Of a stretch of DNA of 64,000 nucleotides, positions 44,041 through 53,302 are shown one piece after another; the first letter of the stretch is position 1; the number at the start of each line of letters is the position of its first letter. The DNA is taken from contig CALMYB010000007.1 in the NCBI GenBank assembly GCA_937873515.1, forward strand, positions 62,001 to 126,000. The letters are read 5' to 3'. Under the pieces are notes generated by a model. It saw only the letters and a list, made by a program, of their open reading frames with translations, was not told where the DNA came from and ran no database searches. Position numbers and translations under genes: made by a program. This DNA comes from an uncultured Acidobacteriota bacterium. Lineage in GTDB: Bacteria > Acidobacteriota > Blastocatellia > Pyrinomonadales > Pyrinomonadaceae.

Positions 44041-44715
44041 TCAGCTTCTTGTATATTTGACGACCCATCGGTCTGGCTCGCCAGCATTCTCCGCTGGGCA
44101 GACAACAAAGTCGATCTGCTGCATCCCATTTGCCTCAAAGCGCGAAAGGTCCTTTCTGGACAATGGCCACGGTACGGCGTCGAGCTCTTCGTCATCCTCG
44201 CGGCCGCGTGTGACGACGACGAGTTCGCCGCCATCTTTTACGAACCGCGACACGGCATCTATGGCATCCTCGCGCATTTCCATTGGCAGAGGCTGGATCG
44301 TGTAGACCTCAAGTACAAAGTCAAAAGCGCCGAGCCAGCCGCGGTAAGGCTCGAACAGATTCATGACCTCGAACCGAATATCTATCTCACCGTAGAGTTT
44401 CTTTGCCCAGTCGATGGCGGTCGGCGAGAGGTCGAATGCCGATACCTTGAATCCAAGTTGGTTGAGATAGTTGGCGTCATCGCCTAGTCCGCAGCCGACG
44501 ACCAACGCACTTCTACCGTCGCCGCTTAGGTCGTTCCGTTCTGCCCACTCCTTGAAATACGGATTCGGTTCTAGGTCTGCCCAAGGGATCCTCTCGGTTT
44601 TTCCGGCAGCTTCTTTGTACAGCGCGTCGAACCATCCGGTCGCATCGCCGCGTTCCGCGAATTCTGTCTGTATCTGTTGGACCCTTTCGCGAGGATCGAA
44701 ATCATTGTCCGGCAT
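44041..44715 (-). CDS. Class I SAM-dependent methyltransferase
   Basis: A 224-residue enzyme with the SAM-binding motifs SALVVGCGLGDDANYL (motif I) and FKVSAFDLSPTAIDWAK, then FDFVLEVYTIQ. The N-terminal RIPWADLEPNPYFKEW is typical of thiopurine-methyltransferase-like relatives. No signal peptide. Substrate unknown. Convergent with arsR, stops adjacent. Confidence 0.8.
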   Translation of the reverse strand: MPDNDFDPRERVQQIQTEFAERGDATGWFDALYKEAAGKTERIPWADLEPNPYFKEWAERNDLSGDGRSALVVGCGLGDDANYLNQLGFKVSAFDLSPTAIDWAKKLYGEIDIRFEVMNLFEPYRGWLGAFDFVLEVYTIQPLPMEMREDAIDAVSRFVKDGGELVVVTRGREDDEELDAVPWPLSRKDLSRFEANGMQQIDFVVCPAENAGEPDRWVVKYTRS

Positions 44716-44933
44716 AATGAATGATTCTACGCCCGAGCCGAGTCGTTATGCCAACGAGAAAAGGTGGCTCTGAGATGCGCCTCAGTGCCATAATCGGCGG
44801 ACAGAGGGGAAAACAGGTCGGTGCCGGCTACGGTGCGGGCCGCATCGCCTCGGCTGGCGGCTAGCGTCAACAGGTGTCAAGCAATATAATGGTTAGTTTA
44901 GTTAGTAACCAGATAATCGAGAGGAAATACTCT

Positions 44934-46343
44934 GTGGCGGAACAATTTGACGTAACTATCATCGGTTCGGGTCCAGGCGGCTATGTCGCGGCGGTTCGGG
45001 CGGGGCAATTGGGTTTGAAGGTCGCGATCATCGAGAAGGAAAAGGACGCGCGGCTCGGCGGCACGTGCGGTTTGCGCGGCTGTATCCCGACCAAAGCGTT
45101 GCTCAATGCGGCTCATCTTTATGACAAGGCCTCGCATTTTGAGAATTTCGGCCTGAAGGTCAAAGGCCTCGAATACGACTGGTCGGGCGTTCAGAAATAC
45201 AAGTCCGACATCGTGACGAAGAATTCGGCGGGCGTGACCTATCTGATGAAAAAGAACAAGGTCACGGTCTTTAACGGCTTCGGCAAGATCTTGAGCAAAG
45301 GAAAGGTCGAGGTCGTCCTTGCGGACGGCAAAAAGGAGACGATCGAAACGAAGAACATCATCATCGCGACCGGTTCTGTCGTCCGGCCGATCCCGGGCTT
45401 TGAGACGGATGGCAAGCAGGTCGTAAATTCTGACCACATTCTTGAACTCACCGAGGTGCCTAAGTCCCTGATCGTGATGGGATCGGGTGCGGTCGGCTCG
45501 GAGTTTGCGAGCGTCTATCATCGTTTCGGTACGGAAACGACGCTCGTTGAATTGCTCGATCGCATAGTGCCGCTCGAGGACGCCGAAGTTTCAAAAGAAC
45601 TTGCGCGCGCGTTCAAAAAGCAGGGCATCAAGGTCGAGACCGGCCTCAAGCTCGACAAGATGGAAAAGGGCAAGAAGAGCGTCAAGGTTTCGGGTAAGAA
45701 TGCGAAGGGCGAAACCGTGGAACTCGAGGCCGAAATGCTGCTCGTTGCGGTCGGCCGCATGCCTTATCTCGAAGGGCTGGGGCTTGAGAACACAAAGGTC
45801 AAGATTTCTCAAAGAGGCACCGTCGAGGTCAATGAATACTACGAAACCGCCGAGCCGGGCATTTACGCGATCGGCGACGTAGTTCCGACCGCGCAACTCG
45901 CTCACCTTGCTTCAAAAGAAGGCATCCTCGTCGTCGAAAAGATCGCAGGCAAAAAAGTCGAACCGATCAAGCTCAATCTTGTTCCTAACTGCACATACTG
46001 CGACCCCGAGGTCGCAAGTGTTGGCCTGACCGAAGCCAAAGCAAAGGAAGCAGGCTATGACGTGAAGGTCGGTAAATTCCCCTTCTCGGCGTCAGGAAAG
46101 GCTCGTATCCTCGGCGAGACCGACGGCTTCGTCAAGATCGTCGCCGAGAAAAAATACGACGAGGTCCTCGGCGTCCACATCATCGGCCCGCATGCGACGG
46201 AATTATTGGCCGAAGCCTGCGTCGCAATGGCGCTCGAGATCACTGCCGACGAACTCGGCCGCGTCATCCACGCGCACCCAACCGTCTCCGAATCCGTAAT
46301 GGAGGCCGCCGAAGGCGTCCACGACCTGACGATTCATATGTAA
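44934..46343 (+). CDS. lpdA: Dihydrolipoyl dehydrogenase (E3)
   Basis: The GTG start at 44934 has a GAGAGGAAA site upstream and gives 469 residues; an ATG 20 codons earlier adds an unlikely extension. FAD-binding GSGPGGY, the redox disulfide C45/C50 in GGTCGLRGCIPTK, NAD-binding GSGAVGSEFA, and the C-terminal HAHPTVSE with the catalytic His-Glu are all present. E3 reoxidises lipoyl groups of 2-oxoacid dehydrogenase complexes and the glycine-cleavage system. A terminator follows. Confidence 0.95.
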   Translation: MAEQFDVTIIGSGPGGYVAAVRAGQLGLKVAIIEKEKDARLGGTCGLRGCIPTKALLNAAHLYDKASHFENFGLKVKGLEYDWSGVQKYKSDIVTKNSAGVTYLMKKNKVTVFNGFGKILSKGKVEVVLADGKKETIETKNIIIATGSVVRPIPGFETDGKQVVNSDHILELTEVPKSLIVMGSGAVGSEFASVYHRFGTETTLVELLDRIVPLEDAEVSKELARAFKKQGIKVETGLKLDKMEKGKKSVKVSGKNAKGETVELEAEMLLVAVGRMPYLEGLGLENTKVKISQRGTVEVNEYYETAEPGIYAIGDVVPTAQLAHLASKEGILVVEKIAGKKVEPIKLNLVPNCTYCDPEVASVGLTEAKAKEAGYDVKVGKFPFSASGKARILGETDGFVKIVAEKKYDEVLGVHIIGPHATELLAEACVAMALEITADELGRVIHAHPTVSESVMEAAEGVHDLTIHM

Positions 46344-46353
46344 CTCCAAAGAA

Positions 46354-46376
46354 AGAGAGCGGCGTGTCCGCTCTCT
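46354..46376 (+). terminator. Terminator after lpdA
   Basis: A perfect 9-bp stem AGAGAGCGG/CCGCTCTCT with a 5-nt loop lies 11 bp after the lpdA stop. It is followed by a T/C-rich stretch rather than a pure T-run, so termination may be only moderate. Confidence 0.75.
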
Positions 46377-46434
46377 TCCACTTTCTCCTTAAGAAAAAAA
46401 ATTGTAAAAACCTAACAGTTGGGTTATTCTTGAT

Positions 46435-46692
46435 GTGCCGACGCTATTGAGGCTGAACGGATTCCAGTTTGTAATCTATCCGAATGACCAGGAGCCGCCG
46501 CATGTTCACATTTTCCGGGCGGGAGCGGAGCTGATAATCATTCTCGGCGTCGATGGAGATGAACCAGTGATCCGCGAGGTCTTTAGTATGAGGAACCGTG
46601 ACATCGCGTCAGCATTTGCTGTTACTCGAGAGAATAACGACGACTTTTTAGCTCGTTGGGAGGAAGTATGCCGGTCAAGCAGAAAGAAATAG
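46435..46692 (+). CDS. DUF4160 protein
   Basis: The 85-residue protein starts at a GTG and matches DUF4160: PTLLRLNGFQFVIYPNDQ, EPPHVHIF, and a C-terminal FLARWEEVC. DUF4160 genes usually precede DUF2442 genes, and the pair behaves like a small two-gene toxin-antitoxin-type module. Here the DUF2442 gene overlaps by 25 bp. Confidence 0.8.
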   Translation: MPTLLRLNGFQFVIYPNDQEPPHVHIFRAGAELIIILGVDGDEPVIREVFSMRNRDIASAFAVTRENNDDFLARWEEVCRSSRKK

Positions 46693-47126
46693 GCTCGTTG
46701 GGAATGAGCGAAGTGGAATTTAACCGCCAAGTGGGCGAAGCCCGACGCCGTGGAGCTCGATCTCTTAAGAAAGGCCCCCGTGCGCTTTCTGCCGAGTTTA
46801 AGAATGGACGAGTGACGGTCGATCTTTATGGCGGCTGGAGCTTTTCATTCGACCCGCGAAAGTATAAAGTCTTCAAAAATGCCTCAGATGAGCAGCTCGC
46901 TGAAGTTAAACCGCTCGGACTCGGTTTTGCCCTTGAGTGGGAAAGTATCGACCAGCATCTCGGAGTCGCTTCGCTAATTATCGATCTGATCGGTCGCGGG
47001 TTTCTCATGTCCGAGATCGCTCGCCGAAATGGGATGGTGACGAGCCAAAAGAAGAAGGCGGCCTCGCAAGCTAATGGTAAACTCGGCGGCCGCCCAAAGA
47101 AAACTCATAATAAGCGAGCGGCCTGA
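46668..47126 (+). CDS. DUF2442 protein with HTH-like C-terminus
   Basis: From ATG 46668 the product is 152 residues: a DUF2442 domain (about 15-100, AEFKNGRVTVDLYGG, LEWESIDQHLGVASL) followed by a basic C-terminus (SEIARRNGMVTSQKKKA). The basic end resembles a short helix-turn-helix or DNA-binding tail, which would suit an antitoxin that represses its own operon. Overlaps the DUF4160 gene. Confidence 0.75.
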   Translation: MPVKQKEIGSLGMSEVEFNRQVGEARRRGARSLKKGPRALSAEFKNGRVTVDLYGGWSFSFDPRKYKVFKNASDEQLAEVKPLGLGFALEWESIDQHLGVASLIIDLIGRGFLMSEIARRNGMVTSQKKKAASQANGKLGGRPKKTHNKRAA

Positions 47127-47272
47127 TGATGTTTGGCAATCTGGAATCGAGGTTGGGGAATCGGTCCGACATTCTGCAATACTTTATGAGTGATCTGAAA
47201 AAATACGCTGCGAAAAGGAAAAAGGCTGACACGGTTATCTTTAAGCGAATGAGTGAGCGGGATCCGCAATAA
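47126..47272 (+). CDS. 48-residue basic small ORF coupled to the DUF2442 gene
   Basis: An ATG overlapping the DUF2442 stop (ATGA) opens a 48-codon frame starting MMFGNLESRL and rich in Lys/Arg (DLKKYAAKRKKAD). No family. Overlap and strand make it a possible third member of the module, but it is short and may be chance. A short hairpin CCCCAG-CTT-CTGGGG follows at 47273-47287. Confidence 0.35.
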   Translation: MMFGNLESRLGNRSDILQYFMSDLKKYAAKRKKADTVIFKRMSERDPQ

Positions 47273-47324
47273 CCCCAGCTTCTGGGGCCGATAACCACGA
47301 CCTCACTAACTTCCCGCCCGGACA

Positions 47325-48356
47325 CTAGTTTCCGTCGGGGCCTAGAATGCCGATTCGATTCAGCTGTCCTCCTTGGAACAGAAAGTCGATACCCGGATAT
47401 TCCAATCTCCGCCACGTCTTTGATTCGTCACTGAAGTCCTTTAGTGGTTTTCCGTAAGCTTTTAATACGTCTTCGTCCGAGGCGTTCCAAGATATTCCCT
47501 TATCTGTTAGAACCTTTGGCACGGTAAAGTTCTCATATCGAGAAGCGTTATTGTAAAGAAATATTACATGAACGGTGTTTTTGCCGTTATCATACGAAAC
47601 TTGAACGCCTGCGTCCGGATACTCAACAAAATAGACATCCTTGTATTTACTGGCTGGCTTACCCTCACCGATCACCGCTTCCAGACTTGATCTCGTGACA
47701 CCATAACGAAAAACGTCTTGGCCCGGCACTATTGAAATGCCGTTCTTTGGTTCTCGCTTCGCAGCTTCTTTCGCTACCGGGGGGGTTACATTTTCTTCCG
47801 CCTTTAGCTTTTCCAATTCACGACGGGTCGCTTCGACCTCAGAGGGAAGCGGAGCCTTCGTATTGTCAATAACTGTCGGTTCAGACACCACTCCGGCTTT
47901 GACCTCAAAGATCAAGTCTCTTTCATAAGTCGAACCATAGCCCATATGAACATACTGCAACTTCTTCCCATCCGGAACACGCAGTTCACCAGAAAACCAA
48001 TCCGCCAAGACCTTGCCGTTCTTGACCTTTTCTTTAAAGATCTCAGCCAAACTGACTTCACGACAAGATCTCTCACTAGAGCTTCTGCATAGCCATGAAT
48101 CTATTCTTGTTAGATACAATTTCCCGTTTTCGATCTACCACGTGGCGACATAACCTCGCCAATTTCCAGTGCTCGTAGTTAGCGGCGCGATCATAAAGTC
48201 AGGTCGCTTGCGGCCGCTGGAATAGTAACCTTCGAGCGGGTTTGAAAAAAGCATTCGTTCGTTGCCCTTATAAACAATGCGGTCTGGACTTTGTGCGGTC
48301 GCGAACGCTGAAATCGCCGTAACTAGCGCAAGGGTAATTGATAAAAGAAGTTTCAT
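47325..48356 (-). pseudogene. Secreted protein gene interrupted by an in-frame TAG
   Basis: A signal-peptide ATG at 48356 (MKLLLSITLALVTAIS) starts a frame that stops at TAG 48135-48137 within RGYVATW-stop-IENGKLYL. Downstream, the same frame stays open to 47325 and is unmistakably protein-coding, with a region of YVHMGYGSTYERDLIFEV and a C-terminal FLFQGGQLNRIGIL. The whole would be 344 codons. A GAG to TAG change in the family pattern W-E-I-E-N-G would explain it. The product is unknown; a sequencing error or true pseudogene are alternatives. Confidence 0.65.
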
Positions 48357-48465
48357 CACGCTCTTGGGTAACAATAGTATGGTGCTCTCGATCGTATAAT
48401 GGTTGTATCGCTGTCTGGACACATTCAGAACGAGTTCATTTGATTTTGCTATACTCGCTATTTCA

Positions 48466-49701
48466 ATGGCAATGCAAAATACATCCTATCCGAAGAGTAA
48501 GATCAGCATTCTGCTGCTTGAGAATATCTCTGATGCGGCGGTGAGTGAATTTGAGGTGGCGGGATATGCGCACGTGAGGCGCGTGAGCGGTGCGTTGAGC
48601 GAGGCCGAGCTCATAAAGGCTGTGAAGGGCGTGCATCTTGTGGGCATTCGCTCGAAGACTCGCATTACAAAGAACGTGATCGAGGCGGCCGATAGGCTGC
48701 TCGGCATCGGGTGTTTTTGCATCGGCGTCAACCAAGTCGATCTTGCGGCGGCTACGGAGAAGGGCGTTGCGGTCTTTAACGCGCCGTATTCGAACACGCG
48801 TTCGGTCGCCGAGTTGGTGATCGGATTGTGCGTGATGCTCATACGCAAGATCGCCGACAAGAACGCGGCGGCGCACAGCGGCGTTTGGCTCAAGGAATCG
48901 AAGGGCAGTTTTGAACTTCGCGGCAAAACGCTCGGGATCATCGGCTACGGCAACATCGGCTCGCAGGTCTCGACGATGGCCGAGTCGATGGGAATGCAGG
49001 TGATCTATTACGACGCGGCGACGAAATTGCCGCTCGGCAACGCGCAGCAGACACGCGAGCTTCGAGACCTTTTGCGAAAGGCGGACATCGTAACGCTGCA
49101 CGTTCCTTCCGACCGCACGACGCGAAATATGATCGACGCCGACGCGATCCGTGCAATGCGAAAGGGTGCGATCCTGATCAATTACAGCCGCGGCGACGTC
49201 GTCGATCTAAACGCGGTCGCAAGAGCTTTGAAGAGCGGCAAACTCGCAGGAGCGGCCGTCGATGTTTTCCCGGAGGAACCTGAGAAAAACGGCGATACGT
49301 TCGCGACCGTCTTGCAGAATCTGCCGAATGTGATCCTGACGCCGCACATCGGTGGTTCGACCGAAGAGGCGCAGGCGAACATCGGCACCGACGTTACTGC
49401 GAAGCTCATAAATTACCTTGAATTTGGCACAAGTGAAGGGTCGCACACCGTCCCGCCGGTCAACCTTCCGCCGCAGGCCGGCACGCACCGCATTCTTCAT
49501 ATACATCAGAACATTCCGGGTGTTCTCGGCGAGATCAACTCGCGTCTTTCTGACCGCGGCATCAACATCCTCGGCCAGTATTTGAAGACCAACGAGCGGA
49601 TCGGCTACGTCATCCTCGATATCGAATCAAAGCTCTCAAAAGAAGCCTTCGAGTTGATGAAAGACGTTCCCGGCACCGTTAAGGCGAGAATGGTTTATTA
49701 G
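48466..49701 (+). CDS. serA: D-3-phosphoglycerate dehydrogenase
   Basis: SerA oxidises 3-phosphoglycerate, the first step of serine synthesis. The ATG at 48466 (or 48472) gives about 411 residues. NAD-binding GIIGYGNIGSQV, the SRGDVVD and PEEP segments and the catalytic TPHIGGSTEEAQ are present. A C-terminal ACT domain (about 335-411, NIPGVLGEINSRLSDRGI) usually senses serine. A 10-bp inverted repeat of the GAACCG family follows at 49701-49743. Confidence 0.93.
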   Translation: MAMQNTSYPKSKISILLLENISDAAVSEFEVAGYAHVRRVSGALSEAELIKAVKGVHLVGIRSKTRITKNVIEAADRLLGIGCFCIGVNQVDLAAATEKGVAVFNAPYSNTRSVAELVIGLCVMLIRKIADKNAAAHSGVWLKESKGSFELRGKTLGIIGYGNIGSQVSTMAESMGMQVIYYDAATKLPLGNAQQTRELRDLLRKADIVTLHVPSDRTTRNMIDADAIRAMRKGAILINYSRGDVVDLNAVARALKSGKLAGAAVDVFPEEPEKNGDTFATVLQNLPNVILTPHIGGSTEEAQANIGTDVTAKLINYLEFGTSEGSHTVPPVNLPPQAGTHRILHIHQNIPGVLGEINSRLSDRGINILGQYLKTNERIGYVILDIESKLSKEAFELMKDVPGTVKARMVY

Positions 49702-49743
49702 TCAGAACCGGGAGCCTCGGTCGCTATCGCTCGCGGTTCTGAC
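49701..49743 (+). repeat. Inverted repeat after serA
   Basis: GTCAGAACCG (49701-49710) and CGGTTCTGAC (49734-49743) form a perfect 10-bp stem with a 23-nt loop. It lacks a T-run, so intrinsic termination is uncertain. Sequence relatedness to the intergenic palindromes at 213-248 and elsewhere suggests a derived repeat. Confidence 0.6.
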
Positions 49744-49752
49744 AAGAATGTT

Positions 49753-50712
49753 ATGAAAATCGTAATTCCAGGCGGGACAGGACAAGTCGGAACTGTGCTG
49801 GCCCGAGCATTTCACGCCGACGGCCACGAAGTTGTCGTGCTCGGCCGCTCGCCTGAGAAACAAATTTGGCGAACGGCGAAATGGGACGGCAAGACGCTTG
49901 GTGATTGGGTGGCTGAGATCGACGGTTCGGATGTTGTCATCAACCTTGCAGGCCGGAGCGTGAATTGCCGGTACAATGATGAGAACCGGCGGCAAATGAT
50001 GGATTCGCGGGTTGATTCGACCCGCGTTGTCGGCGATGCGATAGCGGCCGCTGCAAAGCCTCCGCGAGTCTGGCTTCAGGCGAGTACTGCGACGATCTAT
50101 GCACATCGATTTGACGCCGCAAACGACGACGTTACGGGTATCATCGGAGGTCATGAGGCAGACGCGCCGGATACTTGGAATTTCAGTATAGATGTGGCGA
50201 CCGCTTGGGAAAAAGCGGCAAACGATGCCGCAACGCCGAAAACACGAAAGGTGTTGATGCGTTCGGCAATGACGATGAGCCCCGACCGCGGCGGCATCTT
50301 TAACGTGATGCTAGGCCTTGTCCGCAAAGGGCTCGGCGGTACGGCGGCAGGCGGAAGACAGTACATTTCGTGGATACACGATCAGGATTTTATCCGCTCG
50401 GTCTATTGGCTGATCGACCACGAAGAACTCTCAGGTCCGATCAATCTTTCATCCCCAAATCCGCTGCCGAACCGAGAATTCATGCACATCTTCCGCGAAG
50501 CCTCGGGAACCCGATTCGGTCTTCCGGCGATGGAATGGCAGTTGGCCATCGGCGCATTCTTTATGAGAACGGAAACCGAACTTATCTTAAAAAGCCGACG
50601 CGTCGTGCCGAAGCTGCTGACCGATTCAGGATTTAACTTTGAGTTCCCCGATTGGAACGACGCCTGCCGAAACCTATACTCACGCTGGCGAAAGATCAAT
50701 GACTGCCATTAA
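49753..50712 (+). CDS. TIGR01777 / SDR39U1-type NAD-dependent epimerase
   Basis: A 319-residue SDR-fold protein of the TIGR01777 (YfcH) type. The nucleotide-binding sequence is MKIVIPGGTGQVGTVLARA, followed by VVINLAGRSVNCRY, the ASTATIYAH segment and SWIHDQDFIRSVYWLID. The family is widespread, but its substrate is not established. No operon partner is obvious, though the start follows the serA inverted repeat by 9 bp. Confidence 0.82.
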   Translation: MKIVIPGGTGQVGTVLARAFHADGHEVVVLGRSPEKQIWRTAKWDGKTLGDWVAEIDGSDVVINLAGRSVNCRYNDENRRQMMDSRVDSTRVVGDAIAAAAKPPRVWLQASTATIYAHRFDAANDDVTGIIGGHEADAPDTWNFSIDVATAWEKAANDAATPKTRKVLMRSAMTMSPDRGGIFNVMLGLVRKGLGGTAAGGRQYISWIHDQDFIRSVYWLIDHEELSGPINLSSPNPLPNREFMHIFREASGTRFGLPAMEWQLAIGAFFMRTETELILKSRRVVPKLLTDSGFNFEFPDWNDACRNLYSRWRKINDCH

Positions 50713-50815
50713 ATCCCCGAGGCGATTGATACGAAATAAGGGATAGGTGGTAAGTTATAAGTGAGACGTATCCCTTGTACTTATTACTTTTCACTTATTT
50801 TGGGGCAACAGCAAA

Positions 50816-51820
50816 ATGAGATCGGTATTTACCATTGTTTTTATTATCATTTTTTCCGCAGCCGCCCATGCACAGTGGGTGAAGCGAAATGTGGCGACTG
50901 ACGCTTCGTTTCGCGGGCTATCGGTGGTGAATCGAAGCGTCGTATGGGCGAGCGGCACTCGCGGTACGGTGATACGCACGACCGATGGCGGGAAGAGTTG
51001 GGACCTTACGACGGTTCCGGGCGCCGAGCGGCTCGACTTTCGCGACATCGAAGCTTTCGATGCGAATACGGCCTACGTTCTCTCGATCGGCAACGGCGAG
51101 AGTTCGCGGATCTATAAGACGACCGACGGCGGCAAGACGTGGAAGGAGCAGTTCTTGAACAATGACCCGAAGAAGTTCTTCGATGCTCTCGCGTGCTGGG
51201 ATCGCGACAACTGCATCGCGATGAGCGATCCGGTCGATGGTCATTATCGGCTGATCCGGACGACGGACGGCCAGACTTGGGAGCCGATCGTGAGCAACAA
51301 GATGCCTGCCGCAAAGGACGGCGAGGCAGCCTTCGCCGCAAGCGGCACTTGTCTTATAACGCACGGGAAGAACGGTGCGATGCTCATCTCGGGCGGCGCG
51401 GACGCACGCGTTTTCCTTTCGAACGACCGCGGCTCGACTTGGACGTGGGTTACGACGCCGATCGTAAAGGGAACTGCCGGCAGCGGCATCTTCTCTGTTG
51501 CGATGAACGGGGCAAAGAGCGGCGTGATCGTCGGCGGCAACTACGGAATGCCGGACGAGATCACCGATAACCTTGCGTTCACGACCGATGGCGCCAAATC
51601 GTGGAACCTTGCGAAAGGCCTGACAGGCTATCGCTCCGGCGTCGCGTACATCGATGCTCGAACGATCATCGCTGTCGGCAGTAACGGCACCGACATCTCG
51701 CGGAACGGCGGCAAGACTTGGAAGAAACTCGGCACCGAGAATCTAAATGCCGTTGCCGCAAAGGGCAAGCTTGCCGTCTGGGCCGTTGGTGAAAAGGGCG
51801 GTGTTTACAAGCTGAAATGA
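50816..51820 (+). CDS. Secreted Ycf48/BNR-type beta-propeller
   Basis: The 334-residue protein has a signal peptide (MRSVFTIVFIIIFSAAAHAQ) and several BNR-like Asp-box blades (VIRTTDGGKSWD, YKTTDGGKTWKEQ, LSNDRGSTWTW, SRNGGKTWKKLG). It resembles Ycf48-type seven-bladed propellers, which act in photosystem assembly in phototrophs but are widespread with unknown roles elsewhere. The next gene overlaps its stop (ATGA). Confidence 0.8.
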   Translation: MRSVFTIVFIIIFSAAAHAQWVKRNVATDASFRGLSVVNRSVVWASGTRGTVIRTTDGGKSWDLTTVPGAERLDFRDIEAFDANTAYVLSIGNGESSRIYKTTDGGKTWKEQFLNNDPKKFFDALACWDRDNCIAMSDPVDGHYRLIRTTDGQTWEPIVSNKMPAAKDGEAAFAASGTCLITHGKNGAMLISGGADARVFLSNDRGSTWTWVTTPIVKGTAGSGIFSVAMNGAKSGVIVGGNYGMPDEITDNLAFTTDGAKSWNLAKGLTGYRSGVAYIDARTIIAVGSNGTDISRNGGKTWKKLGTENLNAVAAKGKLAVWAVGEKGGVYKLK

Positions 51821-52080
51821 CCTTTCAGTGGTTCGACATCGTCGGCGGTGCGGGCGTTGCACTGATCATCGGGACGTATCTGCTGCTGCAGTTCGAACGC
51901 ATTTCGAGCGACAGCGTCTGGTATTCGATATTGAATGCTCTCGGTGCGGCGTTGATCATCGTTTCGCTCTATTTCGACTTCAACTTCTCGGCGTTCATCG
52001 TCGAATTCTTTTGGCTTTTGATAAGCCTTTTCGGGATCGCGAAATTCCTGATGCGGCGCCGTTCCGCTGCAGGCAATTAG
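51817..52080 (+). CDS. CBU_0592-family small membrane protein
   Basis: An 87-residue protein with three hydrophobic segments (VGGAGVALIIGTYLLL, ILNALGAALIIVSLYF, FIVEFFWLLISLFGI). The pattern of an initial D-I-V-G-G, a mid YSILNALGAALI and FN-S-A-IVEFFW fits CBU_0592 proteins. Its ATG overlaps the propeller gene stop. Function unknown. Confidence 0.72.
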   Translation: MTFQWFDIVGGAGVALIIGTYLLLQFERISSDSVWYSILNALGAALIIVSLYFDFNFSAFIVEFFWLLISLFGIAKFLMRRRSAAGN

Positions 52081-52087
52081 TTCACAA

Positions 52088-53266
52088 GTGGCAGACAAGC
52101 GAGGGTTCAGATTAGTTCGTCTCTTCGGCGACCTTATGCGTTCGGAACGTGCGGGTGCGGCGCTTCTCGTCGCCTGCACAGTCGCATCGCTCCTTATTGC
52201 AAACTCGGCCTCAGGTGCGGACTACATCTCGTTCTGGCACAAGAAGCTTGGGCCGCTAAGCATCGAGCTTTGGGTGAATGATGCTCTGATGGCCGTTTTC
52301 TTCCTTCTTGTCGGCCTCGAACTCGAACGCGAGATCCTGGTAGGCAAACTCTCGAACCTAAAGACCGCACTCCTCCCTGTCATCGCGGCACTCGGCGGCG
52401 TCCTCGTACCGGCGTCCATACATTTCATCTTCAACCACGGACACGAGACGCAGGCCGGCGTCGGGATCCCGATGGCGACCGATATCGCGTTCGCGATCGG
52501 TGCTCTTGCATTGCTTGGCAGCCGTGCGAGCAGCTCGCTCAAGGTGTTCCTTGTCGCACTCGCCGTGATCGATGATCTTGTCGCGATCCTCATCATCGCC
52601 ATCTTTTACACGACCACGCTCTCGCTCGGATATCTCTTCATTGCCCTTGCGATCGCCGGTGTGTTGTTCGCAATGAATTACATCTTCCGCATAAGGTCAC
52701 TCGTGCCGTACCTGATCGGCGGAGCGTTTATGTGGTGGGCGATGCTCCTTTCCGGAGTACACGCTACGATCGCCGGCGTGATCCTAGCGTTCACGATACC
52801 GTTCTTTCCTGATAACGGCGACGAAGCGTCTCCATCCGAGCGGCTCGAAGAATGGCTGCATCGACCCGTCGCGTTCATCATCCTGCCGATCTTCGCACTT
52901 GCGAATACCGGCCTTGTGATCGAGTCGAATTGGGCGGCCGACCTCGCGTCGCCGAACAGTCTGGGCATCGGGCTCGGCCTGGTCCTCGGCAAACCCATCG
53001 GGATATTTACCGCAAGCTATCTGGCGGTCGCGGTCGGCATCTCGACGCTGCCGAAGGGACTGGATTGGCGGCAGCTTCTTGGCCTGGGAATGCTCGGCGG
53101 CATCGGCTTTACAATGTCGATCTTCATCACGAATCTAGCCTTTGCGGGCAGGCAGCCGCTGATAGATGAATCAAAGCTCGCGATCTTTCTCGCATCGCTT
53201 ACCGCCGCGATCCTCGGGCTTGTGTATCTTTACATCTTCAGTCCGAAGCCTGCGCCGCAGGCGTAA
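52088..53266 (+). CDS. nhaA: Na+/H+ antiporter NhaA
   Basis: GTG start, 392 residues. The protein has the NhaA topology of many transmembrane helices and the ion-binding Asp pair D162-D163 in AVIDDLVAI. Other family segments are VFFLLVGLELERE, IPMATDIAFAIGALALLG, SGVHATIAGVIL and GIGFTMSIFITNLAF. NhaA exports Na+ or Li+ in exchange for protons, important at alkaline pH. It starts 7 bp after the small membrane gene. Confidence 0.95.
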   Translation: MADKRGFRLVRLFGDLMRSERAGAALLVACTVASLLIANSASGADYISFWHKKLGPLSIELWVNDALMAVFFLLVGLELEREILVGKLSNLKTALLPVIAALGGVLVPASIHFIFNHGHETQAGVGIPMATDIAFAIGALALLGSRASSSLKVFLVALAVIDDLVAILIIAIFYTTTLSLGYLFIALAIAGVLFAMNYIFRIRSLVPYLIGGAFMWWAMLLSGVHATIAGVILAFTIPFFPDNGDEASPSERLEEWLHRPVAFIILPIFALANTGLVIESNWAADLASPNSLGIGLGLVLGKPIGIFTASYLAVAVGISTLPKGLDWRQLLGLGMLGGIGFTMSIFITNLAFAGRQPLIDESKLAIFLASLTAAILGLVYLYIFSPKPAPQA

Positions 53267-53302
53267 AAATTCTCGCCCCCGCGTGGTAGAATTCACCAAC
53301 GT

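Noticed and set aside
44716..44933. Possible tRNA or riboswitch before lpdA
   Set aside because: No cloverleaf pattern or T-loop consensus, and no recognisable riboswitch motif in the GC-rich stretch.
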